64,000 bases of DNA, from contig NC_067286.1 of NCBI RefSeq assembly GCF_020740795.1, positions 17,612,350 through 17,676,349 of the forward strand, given 5' to 3'. Shown here one piece after another: positions 60,501-64,000 of the stretch (its first letter is position 1; every line of letters begins with the position of its first letter). A model generated the notes under the pieces. It was not told the origin of the DNA, ran no database searches, and was given only the letters and a program-made list of their open reading frames with translations. Source of the stretch: Apus apus (lineage: Eukaryota; Chordata; Aves; Apodiformes; Apodidae). The position numbers and the translations under genes were made by a program.

Positions 60501-62268
60501 GGTTGTTAAATTATGCTAGAAGAAACAGTTTATTAATTGGTTTTAGTGCAAAGTGTTTAAGAAAAAAAAAATTTGCCACTAAATTAAACAATCTCCATCT
60601 TTGTCACTTGATGTGTGTGACCCCTTGGAAGAAGTGAATTGCCTTACCAGGAGGACAGAAACAGCCATCTGTACATGGGGCTTTACAAATCTTGCTCCTT
60701 TCTGGGTCACCACATGTGTCAGCACATGAGTTTCCACATTCCATGTATTCCATGTTGTTTGGGCATTCCTGATCTGCAAGACCAAATGAAGAGTTAATGA
60801 TGGACTTATATGAGCTCTCACATCACCACCCAACTCCTTCTTCCTCCTTTCCCCCATATAATTCTATTCAGATGTGTCATGCTTGTTTAATTTATAAAGG
60901 AACTTTTTATGGTCTTTTACTTTATCTCTGGGAAAAAATACAACAATGCTGCTGAGAAATATGAGTTATTTCACATTATTTTACTAGCTCAAGGTTGGCT
61001 GAAGTCATGACAGAAGCAAAGTATACCAGAAATATTTATGGAGTCATAACAGTGTATTTTTTGCCTGAGCATTAGTCATTCTGTCATTAATGTTCTATCT
61101 CAATCCACACCAACAGTTTGGGAGTGCTACTTGTGTCATGACTTCAGAAAGCACTCTTCCACTGCACAGCATGAAACACAGGGTATTCTAAGGATAAACA
61201 GATCAGACTTCCCAGTGACTTCTTCTGACTAGATGTCAACTTTTAAACAAAGGCTTTGTCAACTTTTAAACCATGAGTTAACTGTGCATAATAAAATTCA
61301 AAAAGAACTGGAGAAAATTTAGCCATAAGGAGGAGGGAGACAGCATGGCTATAATTTAAGGAGCAAAATTAAGTTAAATTTGTAGAAGCTTTTTCATTAC
61401 AAATTTTCTGTCAAAATATTTCTACAGAGCTCCTAGCTTTGTTCTGCTGGGATGAGAATACATGCATATATACCTAACCTGAAATAAATCTCCAGAGCAG
61501 CAGTTACTTACGGCAAAGTTCTTTGGTTCTCCATTCCCCAGGGTCTCCCTTCTTGAGGACACAGTCTCGAGAGTACTGGTTTAAAGTGCTGCATATGCAG
61601 CTGGAGACCAAATCAGAATAAGGAGAGTTAACTGCACAGTGGCACATATCCTCAGTACAGGTCTCTACATAGTCATCAAATGCAACAACTTTGGGGCAGT
61701 TTCCAAAACGGGACAGAAGTTTCTTACATCTCTTTTTCTGTAGAAAAGGAAAGAAGGAAAAGCAATACTTGACATTTTTACCAACTTTCAGGTTTATGGA
61801 TGTGCATCCCAATTTTTTTTTACACAATTTCAGGGTCACAGGATAATTCAGGTTGGAAGGGACCTCAGGTGATTAACCAGTCTTAACTTTCTGTCATGAA
61901 GTCCTTTTCCTTGGACCAGAAGCTGTCATTCAGTTGTGTATTTTCCCACTATCTATTTCTTTAACACTGTAATATGATATTCTTTTAGCTGTAAAATCAA
62001 CATCTGACTCAGATTCATGAGTAGACTCCTGAAAAAATCAGCTCACTGAATGTTCTGTAATTAACATTTACTTCAACAGTCTCTCCAGAGCTGTAGTTCA
62101 GGGTGGTTTATACTTCTTGGCCACACATACGTACATATTTACTGCATGTATCATCTTCCCTTCGAGGATGTCTTCCTGTGTGGCCATCTGGAGTCACATC
62201 AGCACACTTTTGTGATGGATCCTCTACTTTGTGGAAGTTCCCAAACTGCCTTGGATGCATTTTATATC
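9384..62268 (-). CDS. MUC5B: Mucin-5B / ovomucin alpha-subunit, 43 exons, 5' end off the window
   Basis: Secreted gel-forming mucin; in birds this is ovomucin alpha, the disulfide-linked glycoprotein that gives thick egg white its viscosity. The exons below were found on the minus strand from conserved cysteine patterns plus AG/GT splice sites. Exon lengths and phases agree across all 42 junctions and give about 1,922 residues with no internal stop. Domain order is end of D1, TIL1, D2, TIL2, D', D3, short P/T/S linker, D4, VWC modules, cystine knot. Avian family members are about 2,100 residues, so the signal peptide and most of VWD1 lie to the right. The match to chicken ovomucin alpha is from memory of the family and extends to characteristic strings such as CTAQDGSVK and [14 protein letters not shown]2, MUC5AC and MUC6 fit less well because they carry long PTS repeats or different D-domain linkers. 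Introns not listed separately show nothing I can name. Confidence 0.92.
9701..9858 (+). repeat. Left inverted arm of the foldback element
   Basis: Nearly identical to the reverse complement of the right arm; lacks an 8-9 bp segment (CCCTCTCA-like) that the right arm has. Contains the GGCCGCCGCGGG core. Confidence 0.9.
9859..9909 (+). repeat. Two tandem copies of a 21-bp motif, 30-bp period, inside the foldback loop
   Basis: The motif caagcggcagcaacacgggg occurs twice, 30 bp apart, immediately inside the left arm; the spacer is agctgctct. Confidence 0.85.
10373..10539 (-). repeat. Right inverted arm of the foldback element
   Basis: Reverse complement of the left arm. It includes the extra short segment absent on the left. 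Preceded in the loop by CTTAATAAACC (a possible poly(A) signal) about 70 bp upstream. Confidence 0.9.
11001..11124 (-). CDS. MUC5B: MUC5B exon e42: cystine knot (CTCK), first half
   Basis: Encodes [11 protein letters not shown], then [20 protein letters not shown]. The C-R-S-x-x-P-V-P-x-x-x-C-x-G-x-C pattern is the dimer-forming CTCK of gel-forming mucins and VWF. Acceptor TGGGCAG-type, donor GTAAGT. Confidence 0.96.
11747..11786 (-). CDS. MUC5B: MUC5B short exon e41 (40 nt)
   Basis: Encodes [13 protein letters not shown] with a split Cys codon. The GCCKTC string directly precedes the C-terminal cystine knot in this family. Acceptor AATACAG, donor GTGAGT. Confidence 0.92.
12531..12556 (+). 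repeat. A(26) homopolymer in MUC5B intron
   Basis: Twenty-six consecutive A on the plus strand. No target duplication or retrocopy body was recognised next to it. Confidence 0.95.
12707..12835 (-). CDS. MUC5B: MUC5B exon e40: pre-cystine-knot segment
   Basis: 43 codons with [17 protein letters not shown] and [14 protein letters not shown]. The donor GTGAGT after VP was chosen because it joins in frame to e41. It is flanked by T-rich and A-rich intron runs. Confidence 0.94.
13938..14033 (-). CDS. MUC5B: MUC5B exon e39: VWC module 2 end
   Basis: 32 codons: [20 protein letters not shown], then [13 protein letters not shown] (NVT sequon). The CC-x-x-C pattern closes VWC. Acceptor TTCCCACAG, donor GTAAGC. 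Confidence 0.95.
14146..14515 (-). mobile_element. CR1 3' fragment, minus strand, in intron between e38 and e39
   Basis: Starts with the reverse CR1 tail (tcatagaattgtagaat) followed by the standard 3' UTR wording (gggacctttaaaggtcatctagtcc). About 370 bp, decayed. Confidence 0.85.
15327..15449 (-). CDS. MUC5B: MUC5B exon e38: VWC module 2
   Basis: 41 whole codons: [20 protein letters not shown] and [12 protein letters not shown]. Acceptor ATTTCTAG, donor GTGAGT. Confidence 0.95.
15975..16015 (-). CDS. MUC5B: MUC5B short exon e37 (41 nt)
   Basis: Encodes [14 protein letters not shown], the opening of the second VWC module. Acceptor TGCTACAG, donor GTAAGT; phases match both neighbours. Confidence 0.92.
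16646..16750 (-). CDS. MUC5B: MUC5B exon e36: cysteine-rich link between VWC modules
   Basis: Encodes [20 protein letters not shown] and [11 protein letters not shown]. The NKT sequon is a possible N-glycan site. Acceptor TGTTGCAG, donor GTAAGT. Confidence 0.95.
16836..17507 (+). mobile_element. CR1 3' fragment, plus strand, in intron between e35 and e36
   Basis: Contains the last part of CR1 ORF2, open for 128 codons ([41 protein letters not shown]), then the 3' UTR and the ATTCTAAGATTCTATGA tail. Antisense to MUC5B. Confidence 0.9.
18382..18559 (-). CDS. MUC5B: MUC5B exon e35: VWC module 1
   Basis: Encodes [39 protein letters not shown] and [10 protein letters not shown]. The C-x-x-C-x-C and CC patterns define the VWC fold. 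Acceptor TTTTCACAG, donor GTGAGT. Confidence 0.95.
19009..19040 (-). CDS. MUC5B: MUC5B microexon e34 (32 nt)
   Basis: Encodes [11 protein letters not shown] across its split first codon, the start of the first C-terminal VWC module. Acceptor ATTTTATAG, donor GTAAGA. The peptide is characteristic of avian ovomucin. Confidence 0.92.
19390..19511 (-). CDS. MUC5B: MUC5B exon e33: TIL4 end
   Basis: Encodes [20 protein letters not shown] and [20 protein letters not shown] with a closing Cys. Acceptor TTGTGCAG, donor GTAAGA. Confidence 0.93.
19662..19731 (-). CDS. MUC5B: MUC5B exon e32: TIL4, first part
   Basis: A 70-nt exon encoding [18 protein letters not shown] and NTCFS. Donor GTGGGT; split codon with e33. 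Confidence 0.92.
20228..20406 (-). CDS. MUC5B: MUC5B exon e31: C8-4 domain
   Basis: Encodes [36 protein letters not shown] and [20 protein letters not shown]. The CVDWR motif and cysteine spacing are diagnostic of C8. Acceptor TTTGCAAAG, donor GTAAGC. Confidence 0.95.
21040..21232 (-). CDS. MUC5B: MUC5B exon e30: VWD4 end and C8-4 start
   Basis: Encodes [34 protein letters not shown] and [14 protein letters not shown]. It lies upstream of a 2.5-kb intron holding a sense-oriented CR1. Acceptor GCTACCAG, donor GTAAGA. Confidence 0.94.
21522..23487 (-). mobile_element. CR1, 5'-truncated, minus strand, in intron between e29 and e30
   Basis: About 2 kb, in the same orientation as MUC5B. The 3' tail is at the low-coordinate end and the reverse transcriptase and part of the preceding linker are at the high end. 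It includes a 367-codon open reverse transcriptase frame (listed separately). Confidence 0.92.
21744..22847 (-). pseudogene. CR1 ORF2 reverse transcriptase fragment, 367 codons open
   Basis: Reads [40 protein letters not shown] (palm D motif), [30 protein letters not shown] (the usual FADD active site reads FTHD) and [20 protein letters not shown]. No stop for 1.1 kb. The Asp-Asp pair is degraded to His-Asp, so it is probably inactive. It is upstream-truncated (no endonuclease). Confidence 0.88.
23774..23957 (-). CDS. MUC5B: MUC5B exon e29: VWD4 core
   Basis: Encodes [33 protein letters not shown] and [15 protein letters not shown]. The final GLCG closes the VWD fold and its last glycine is split with e30. 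Donor GTAAGT. Confidence 0.95.
24380..24630 (-). CDS. MUC5B: MUC5B exon e28: VWD4 start, GNEH in place of GDPH
   Basis: Encodes [53 protein letters not shown] and a TQERKHG strand. In MUC2 and MUC5AC the D4 opening reads GDPH, an autocatalytic cleavage site; here it reads GNEH. In-frame with neighbours; donor GTAAAG. Confidence 0.95.
24958..25135 (-). CDS. MUC5B: MUC5B exon e27: VWC-like module before D4
   Basis: Encodes [15 protein letters not shown], then [15 protein letters not shown] and TGCCEVFEC, the module that precedes VWD4 in MUC5/MUC2 proteins. Donor GTAAGT. Confidence 0.94.
25320..28425 (+). mobile_element. CR1, 3.1-kb degenerate copy, plus strand, in intron between e26 and e27
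   Basis: Begins near the end of CR1 ORF1 (a [14 protein letters not shown] stretch in decayed form), then ORF2 endonuclease pieces ([43 protein letters not shown]), reverse transcriptase pieces ([28 protein letters not shown]) and the 3' tail gattctatgattctg. Many frameshifts and stops. Antisense to MUC5B. Confidence 0.9.
28741..28976 (-). CDS. MUC5B: MUC5B exon e26: cysteine module plus second P/T/S stretch
   Basis: Encodes [26 protein letters not shown], a second short P/T/S stretch ([18 protein letters not shown]) and [14 protein letters not shown] and NAS are N-glycosylation sequons. The donor GTGGGA follows PPRK and joins e27 across a 3.6-kb intron filled mostly by a CR1 copy. Confidence 0.9.
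29671..29763 (-). CDS. MUC5B: MUC5B exon e25: short P/T/S linker and cysteine-module start
   Basis: Encodes [19 protein letters not shown], then [12 protein letters not shown]. This is where other gel-forming mucins place their PTS repeat region; here only about 20 Pro/Thr/Ser-leaning residues remain between cysteine modules. Acceptor TTCTGCAG, donor GTGAGA. Confidence 0.88.
30984..31013 (+). repeat. 15-bp tandem duplication creating two splice donors of e24
   Basis: The unit gtaccttgtgctgg/t occurs twice in tandem. On the minus strand each copy provides CAAG|GTAC, so e24 can end at either of two sites 15 nt apart without changing the frame. Confidence 0.8.
30988..31143 (-). CDS. MUC5B: MUC5B exon e24: VWC-like module after D3
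   Basis: Encodes [36 protein letters not shown] and a short tail. Two donors 15 nt apart give the same phase: the longer form adds GTPAQ and fits the spacing of chicken ovomucin; the shorter would end at 31003. Both donors are GTAC-type and weak. Confidence 0.88.
32180..32217 (-). CDS. MUC5B: MUC5B microexon e23 (38 nt)
   Basis: Encodes [14 protein letters not shown] together with flanking split codons. It has an acceptor TTTATCTGAAG after a pyrimidine stretch and a consensus donor GTAACT. It is the only segment between e22 and e24 that restores frame and the expected two cysteines. The peptide matches the equivalent stretch of chicken ovomucin as I remember it. Confidence 0.88.
32423..32507 (-). 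CDS. MUC5B: MUC5B exon e22: TIL3 end
   Basis: Encodes [20 protein letters not shown] and VSLPNCTS. It ends two bases into a codon with donor GTAGGT, so it cannot be joined directly to e24 without a stop; the microexon e23 is required. Confidence 0.93.
32926..33054 (-). CDS. MUC5B: MUC5B exon e21: TIL3
   Basis: Encodes [20 protein letters not shown] and [13 protein letters not shown]. The [13 protein letters not shown] string is of MUC5 type rather than MUC2 or MUC6 type and supports the MUC5B call. Confidence 0.94.
33239..33395 (-). CDS. MUC5B: MUC5B exon e20: C8-3, second half
   Basis: Encodes [34 protein letters not shown] and [12 protein letters not shown], the closing half of C8-3. D3 assembly cysteines are all present by eye. 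The acceptor TTTTGATAG is weak in pyrimidines and lies only some 15-30 bp from an LTR fragment. Confidence 0.95.
33411..33607 (+). repeat. 5' LTR remnant, 5'-truncated
   Basis: Aligns with the last ~200 bp of the 3' LTR (tatcattagtatttaattaaagctgtctag and onward, ending tgtgaca). The U3 and most of the LTR are absent. A putative primer-binding site follows about 10 bp later. Confidence 0.85.
33608..35530 (+). pseudogene. Retroviral gag-like region, disrupted
   Basis: Several short open frames in different phases, including a membrane-like hydrophobic stretch near 33.9 kb and a Gln/Ala-rich stretch near 34.4 kb. A short CR1 3' fragment interrupts it near 35.1 kb. The assignment to gag rests on its position between LTR and pol; no zinc-knuckle was recognised. 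Confidence 0.55.
35040..35153 (+). mobile_element. Short CR1 3' end inserted in the retroviral gag-like region
   Basis: About 110 bp of CR1 3' UTR ending in the tail atgattctatgattct. Confidence 0.75.
35565..36322 (+). mobile_element. CR1 fragment inserted in the retroviral protease region
   Basis: Starts within CR1 reverse transcriptase (tttaccagcagtcctggctg), keeps the [17 protein letters not shown] motif, then jumps through an internal deletion to the C-terminal ORF2 part ([20 protein letters not shown]) and ends in the tail. A repeated half-motif at the junction marks the deletion. It separates a protease-like 'ALVDT' stretch from the following protease-like region. Confidence 0.88.
36330..38693 (+). 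pseudogene. Retroviral pol-like region: protease, reverse transcriptase, integrase, all broken
   Basis: A protease/linker-like frame is followed by a reverse transcriptase region with the YVDD active-site box near 37.15 kb, in several frames separated by stops. The RNase H part is almost absent: the sequence passes from its first residues near 38.03 kb to the integrase zinc-binding region near 38.1 kb. The integrase core segment (with the SDNGTHF box near 38.44 kb) lies in two overlapping frames. No intact enzyme can be read. Confidence 0.85.
38895..39630 (+). repeat. 3' LTR, about 735 bp
   Basis: Starts TGTCCTGGTTTGAGCC after a purine-rich tract (ggaataagggttggaa) and ends tgtgac where the 5' remnant reads tgtgaca. 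Contains AATAAA (gtaaataaagc) near its end. The homologous end of the 5' LTR differs at many positions, so the insertion is old. Confidence 0.8.
39631..40536. other. Intron sequence between retrovirus and e19
   Basis: AT-rich, no repeat or coding pattern recognised. Confidence 0.5.
40537..40773 (-). CDS. MUC5B: MUC5B exon e19: VWD3 end (CGLCG) and start of C8-3
   Basis: Starts [20 protein letters not shown], so D3 carries the CGLC motif associated with D-domain disulfide chemistry. It continues through EFGNSWK to [16 protein letters not shown], the start of C8-3. The donor opens the 7.1-kb intron that contains the retrovirus. Confidence 0.95.
41164..41343 (-). CDS. MUC5B: MUC5B exon e18: VWD3 core
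   Basis: 60 codons containing the [11 protein letters not shown] and [17 protein letters not shown] strands that match VWD3. Acceptor CTTTATAG, donor GTAGGT. Confidence 0.92.
42075..42185 (-). CDS. MUC5B: MUC5B exon e17: VWD3 core
   Basis: 37 whole codons ([36 protein letters not shown]). The pattern Asn-x-x-Cys-Gly...Cys is the VWD3 core of gel-forming mucins. Confidence 0.92.
42533..42671 (-). CDS. MUC5B: MUC5B exon e16: VWD3 start
   Basis: Encodes [10 protein letters not shown], then [20 protein letters not shown] and [11 protein letters not shown], the opening of VWD3 with its FDG core. Acceptor CCTCCCAG, donor GTATCA. Confidence 0.94.
43892..44043 (-). CDS. MUC5B: MUC5B exon e15: D' TIL domain end
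   Basis: Encodes [20 protein letters not shown] and the [20 protein letters not shown] module. The donor GTATGT again splits a cysteine codon completed by the next exon. Confidence 0.95.
44324..44424 (-). CDS. MUC5B: MUC5B exon e14: D' TIL domain, first part
   Basis: Encodes [13 protein letters not shown] and [15 protein letters not shown], the D' signature of MUC5/MUC2 mucins. Acceptor TCCTACAG, donor GTAAGG. Confidence 0.93.
44807..44859 (-). CDS. MUC5B: MUC5B exon e13: short exon ending the D2/D' module
   Basis: A 53-nt exon encoding [18 protein letters not shown], the Cys-X-Cys closing of the module begun in e12. Acceptor CTCTTTAG, donor GTGAGA. Confidence 0.88.
45324..46397 (+). CDS. 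CR1 ORF1 protein, 357 aa, open
   Basis: Nucleic-acid-binding/chaperone protein of the CR1 ribonucleoprotein. About residues 31-59 hold two Cys-x-x-Cys pairs (CSEC and CVRC), followed by a leucine-rich likely coiled coil ([19 protein letters not shown]). About residues 190-357 form an SGNH/GDSL-type esterase region: [11 protein letters not shown] (block with catalytic Ser), then FQVGSDE and [11 protein letters not shown] (block with catalytic His). Start is the first ATG after the GC-rich leader; stop TAG is two bases before the ORF2 ATG. Confidence 0.9.
   Translation: MVTTRPKTVLKKNVGTQTEVLSRQAAVQVSGCSECLSLALVPEGASGTACVRCEQISDLLSQVVRLTEEVERLRIIRDCESEIDWWSQTLRQGQKEEVLEEVTDPLPSCPQTEGENVRDMEEWREVRPRRGKKKPSQLPPPSELPLKNRYEALELQGQENEAGVTDLSSEPPRTCRSAPRLGTSSTKKERRVIVVGDSLLRGTEGPICRLDPSHREVCCLPGACIRDVKRKLSSMVNPSDYYPLLIFQVGSDEIITRNVRAMKRDFRALGRLVRGSGAQVMFASIPPVRMGGEVNRKSLQINEWLRDWCQRQGFGFFDHGLLYETPGLMVAGGMHLSQRGKRLLGQDLAGLIERALN
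46400..49288 (+). pseudogene. CR1 ORF2 (endonuclease-reverse transcriptase), three disabling lesions
   Basis: The frame opens at ATG directly after ORF1 and carries the endonuclease N-terminus ([18 protein letters not shown]). A two-base loss near 46,620 shifts the frame. The endonuclease then continues with [26 protein letters not shown] and CSDHKMVEF. An in-frame TAG lies at 47,736. Reverse transcriptase follows with [59 protein letters not shown] and the intact active site FADDT. A one-base loss near 48,580 moves the C-terminal 238 codons ([20 protein letters not shown]) to another frame. All catalytic motifs are legible; only these three changes break it. Confidence 0.92.
50191..50443 (-). 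CDS. MUC5B: MUC5B exon e12: TIL2 and following module
   Basis: Encodes [50 protein letters not shown] and the [13 protein letters not shown] module. The donor GTAAGC splits a Cys codon that is completed in e13, across the 5.3-kb intron holding the CR1 insertion. Confidence 0.94.
50444..52669. other. MUC5B intron (2.2 kb) without recognised features
   Basis: AT-rich intron sequence; both strands read for cysteine-rich exons and CR1 wording with none found. Confidence 0.5.
52670..52787 (-). CDS. MUC5B: MUC5B exon e11: C8-2, second half
   Basis: Encodes [17 protein letters not shown], then [20 protein letters not shown], the closing half of C8. In-frame with e10 and e12. Confidence 0.92.
52788..54308. 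other. MUC5B intron (1.5 kb) without recognised features
   Basis: AT-rich; no conserved coding or repeat pattern seen. Confidence 0.5.
54309..54403 (-). CDS. MUC5B: MUC5B exon e10: C8-2, first half
   Basis: Encodes [10 protein letters not shown] and [15 protein letters not shown], the standard start of a mucin C8 domain. Acceptor TCCCACTTCAG, donor GTAAGG. Confidence 0.92.
55226..55390 (-). CDS. MUC5B: MUC5B exon e9: VWD2 end with GLCGNF
   Basis: Opens with GLCGNFNN and continues through [20 protein letters not shown] to the WKTRASC segment that leads into C8-2. The residue before GLC is not Cys, so there is no CGLC motif here, as in other mucin D2 domains. Confidence 0.94.
56086..56223 (-). 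CDS. MUC5B: MUC5B exon e8: VWD2 core
   Basis: Encodes [15 protein letters not shown] and the V-Q-M-K-P-V-M-Q-L strand typical of VWD2 in MUC2/MUC5. The donor splits the glycine that opens the GLCGNF motif in e9. Confidence 0.92.
56468..56537 (-). CDS. MUC5B: MUC5B exon e7: VWD2 core
   Basis: A 70-nt exon encoding the beta-strand segment with [12 protein letters not shown]. It is recognised by position between e6 and e8, phase agreement and consensus splice sites (CCCTGAAG acceptor, GTAAAT donor). Confidence 0.82.
57573..57674 (-). CDS. MUC5B: MUC5B exon e6: VWD2 core
   Basis: 34 whole codons carrying [20 protein letters not shown], matching the VWD2 stretch with paired cysteines in gel-forming mucins. 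Acceptor TTTTCAG, donor GTAAGT. Confidence 0.9.
57901..58112 (-). mobile_element. CR1 3' fragment, minus strand, in intron between e5 and e6
   Basis: About 210 bp starting with the reversed tail (cagaatcatagagtcatag), then ggttgga-type 3' UTR wording (gttggaaggaacctgtagagaccatctagtcc). Confidence 0.85.
58469..58607 (-). CDS. MUC5B: MUC5B exon e5: E1 end and VWD2 start
   Basis: Encodes the W-N-C-V-S-L-P-C closing of E1 and the opening of VWD2 ([20 protein letters not shown], then [11 protein letters not shown]), the usual start of a mucin VWD with its TFD core. Acceptor TTGTACAG, donor GTATGA. Confidence 0.93.
59702..59742 (+). repeat. A-rich tract with G interruptions in intron downstream of e4
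   Basis: About 40 bp of A runs broken by single G; on the transcribed strand it is T-rich and lies about 75 nt beyond the weak e4 donor. Confidence 0.85.
59816..59933 (-). CDS. MUC5B: MUC5B exon e4: end of TIL1 and start of the E1 module
   Basis: Encodes [20 protein letters not shown], then the [20 protein letters not shown] segment. The end was set by joining to e5, which restores the Cys-X-Cys pair ([13 protein letters not shown]). This uses the weak donor GTACTG; read-through would give an unlike cysteine pattern. Confidence 0.85.
60648..60773 (-). CDS. MUC5B: MUC5B exon e3: TIL1 domain, first part
   Basis: Cysteine-rich trypsin-inhibitor-like segment ([16 protein letters not shown]...CADTC...[14 protein letters not shown]). 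The phase matches both neighbours and the donor is GTAAGG. Confidence 0.93.
61512..61737 (-). CDS. MUC5B: MUC5B exon e2: C8-1 domain
   Basis: Encodes the first C8 domain, with the expected ladder of cysteines: [37 protein letters not shown] and the closing W-R-T-K-E-L-C. The acceptor follows a long pyrimidine tract and the donor is the consensus GTAAGT. Confidence 0.93.
61826..61882 (-). mobile_element. Possible very short CR1 3' remnant in intron between e1 and e2
   Basis: The stretch caggttggaagggacctcagg matches CR1 3' UTR wording in reverse orientation, but there is too little to be sure. Confidence 0.45.
62135..62268 (-). CDS. MUC5B: MUC5B exon e1: end of D1 (VWD1 to C8-1 linker)
   Basis: Encodes the tail of the first VWD unit and the linker into C8-1, with the family signature [15 protein letters not shown]. 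The acceptor is TTTTGCAG and the donor GTACGT. The exon enters with two bases completing a split codon and ends on a full codon. It is the most 5' exon I could recognise; the VWD1 exons and start codon are not in the window. Confidence 0.85.
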
Positions 62269-64000
62269 CTGCAAAATCCCAAAACACAACTAAGTAACTG
62301 CCTGCAATTCTTCAGAACAGTTAATGTGCTATAAAAACGCACTTAAACTTTGGGCTCTAAGGTAGTATGCTTTTCATCAAATGTCCAAACTTAGCTACAG
62401 CATCCACATTATAGGATGACAGCCTGATATATCTTCTGTTGAGTTAGATCCAGGAATTTCGCACACTTGGCCTGCTCTCAGTCTGGGCATTTATAACCAC
62501 ATGACACTCTTGACCTTTCTATTGCACCTCATCACTTTCAGAGACTGCTGTTCTCTGTGGGTGTATTTCATCTTAGAGAGTTTTGTATGTGCATGTGTAA
62601 TAGTCATACATCACAACTTAAAGTTCAGCCTTAGGTGTATACATTTATAATAATCTGTAAATCTATTATTTTTCACAAGCTGGAGAAGATTGAAAGAGGG
62701 AGCATAACAAAGACAGGCACACAATACATGTATGTAACCATCACGGTAGCTAGAGAAGTGCATTTTCCCAAGCACTACCAGACACTTGATACTGGACATG
62801 GGAAATCTTTCTGGCAAAATTTGAAATTTGTGTATTTTTATGGAGAGTATTCATGTCTCTATATCTATATATTATCTCCGTATCTATGGAAAGAATTTCA
62901 AGTTTCTGATTATTTATTTATCTCTTTAAAAAAAGATATAATAGACAAATTTCTGGCCAGATCTATTCTCCAGTGCTGGATCAGACCCTTAACTAAGTGC
63001 AGGCCTGAGAGAATTATTTCCATAAAAGTATTGTTTTCAGGTGCTTTACTACTAACTTTCCTAGAAACAGAAGCTATTCTAATGCCTTGAGCTCTGTGAT
63101 TTGGCAAGAATCTTAATTAATGACATTAGAGAATATCAAGAATAAAGTTTCAAGAAGAGCTCCTCCATAGAGATATGGGCTTCTTCTTCCTTTGTTTCCT
63201 CAAGAGAAAGGAGTCTAAAAGTGAGAAGAAATTTTGGACCTTTACATTTAGTAGATCTTAGGGTAGGCAGGCAGTCTGCCTGCTGCTCAGCCCAGGGACA
63301 AGGATGTATTCAGAGCAGAAAGGAGCGATGTGAGATTCCTCCCACCTGGCCCTGTGTGTGGGAGCCTGTCATCTCTGGAACCAAATGCATAAAATAAGTC
63401 TGTTTCTCTTAGAGGAATGATTATCAGTATGAAAAGGTTTCTTCAGAAAAATTTTAGCCAGCTTTAGTTTTTACCTACTGTGTTTGTGAAACATGACAAA
63501 AATGCATCCATAAAGTTAAATATGAATTAAGAAAATGAACCCCATATCTATCATTAAAATGGTATTTTAATAAAATTTCAGGGTTCTTTCTGAATGGGTG
63601 AGGTAGATGACAGTATTTTTCTGGTGACTTAAGAAGCACAGGTATTACATGAAGAGATGATGTTACAGCTTCGGCTCCAGTCCTGCAGCTAATAGCTCAT
63701 GCTATAGATTTCTTTCTACTCAGAAGGATTGTAGCATCAGCTGTTTGCTGTATTGGCCTCTTCCCAGTTCAGTGCCGTATCCGAAGGTGTCAGTGGATGG
63801 CACCACAGTTTCTGCAAAGATGGACAGTGAAATCTCTCTGGGCCAGTGTTGATAATTTCATTATAGAGGCAAAAATGATCACACTTGATGCCCAACTGTA
63901 AAATGATGACATGGAAGACAGAAAATGCACTTGTGCCTCCTTTGAGAATACAAGTTTCTTACAGTTCACTATTATCAGTGGGAAACTGAGCAATGTGGCT
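62269..64000. other. MUC5B intron reaching the right edge; no exon recognised
   Basis: The VWD1 and signal-peptide exons should lie upstream of e1. I looked for a GLCGNxN-type exon on the minus strand and did not find one, so the intron probably runs past the window. The sequence is AT-rich with no recognisable repeat. Confidence 0.6.

Noticed and set aside
9384..62268. Identification as MUC2, MUC5AC or MUC6
   Set aside because: No PTS repeat exon, GNEH in D4, MUC5-type PCLKTCRNP string and ovomucin-specific peptides all favour MUC5B/ovomucin alpha. MUC6 also lacks D4.
63780..63920. Possible exon near the right edge with acceptor-like TTTTACAG and several cysteines
   Set aside because: The frame does not contain the GLCGNxN or other VWD1 motifs expected upstream of e1 and ends in a stop without a clear donor.
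1..64000. CRISPR arrays, tRNA/rRNA genes, bacterial operons, riboswitches
   Set aside because: None seen; the sequence is vertebrate nuclear DNA with spliced genes and CR1 repeats.

Overview
The window is bird genomic DNA. Two things show this: a dense population of CR1 non-LTR retrotransposons with the avian 3' tail (ATTCTATG repeats), and a multi-exon gene on the minus strand that matches avian ovomucin alpha-subunit (MUC5B), the gel-forming mucin of egg white. I reconstructed 43 coding exons of this gene. All internal reading phases agree across every junction, no premature stop was found, and the exons encode about 1,922 residues. Avian ovomucin alpha is about 2,100 residues, so only the signal peptide and most of the first VWD domain are missing; they lie beyond the right edge. 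The protein runs end of D1, D2, D', D3, a very short Pro/Thr/Ser linker, D4, two VWC-type modules and a C-terminal cystine knot. No large mucin PTS repeat exon is present.

Layout from left to right. 1-9180 is downstream of the gene: a tail-to-tail pair of CR1 copies, a CR1 nested in a CR1, about 3.9 kb without recognisable features (3.56-7.45 kb), and another CR1. The MUC5B 3' UTR and poly(A) signal sit at about 9.2-9.38 kb. From 9384 to 62268 are the exons. The introns carry an 841-bp GC-rich foldback element (9.7-10.5 kb), several truncated CR1 copies, a 3.1-kb degenerate CR1 (25.3-28.4 kb), a broken endogenous retrovirus itself hit by two CR1 insertions (33.4-39.6 kb), and a near full-length CR1 with an open ORF1 and a triply damaged ORF2 (45.0-49.4 kb). 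From 62.27 kb to the right edge is intron without a recognised exon.

The only host protein-coding gene I can support is MUC5B. Everything else with coding character is CR1 or retroviral. CR1 covers roughly a quarter of the window by my estimate, well above the chicken genome average, which hints at a bird lineage with CR1 expansion (inference). I found no RNA genes, CRISPR arrays or bacterial-type systems. The most unusual items are the foldback element with near-identical 160-bp CpG-rich arms, the PTS-less mucin architecture with four exons of 32-41 nt, a tandem-duplicated splice donor, and an LTR fragment that ends next to a mucin splice acceptor.
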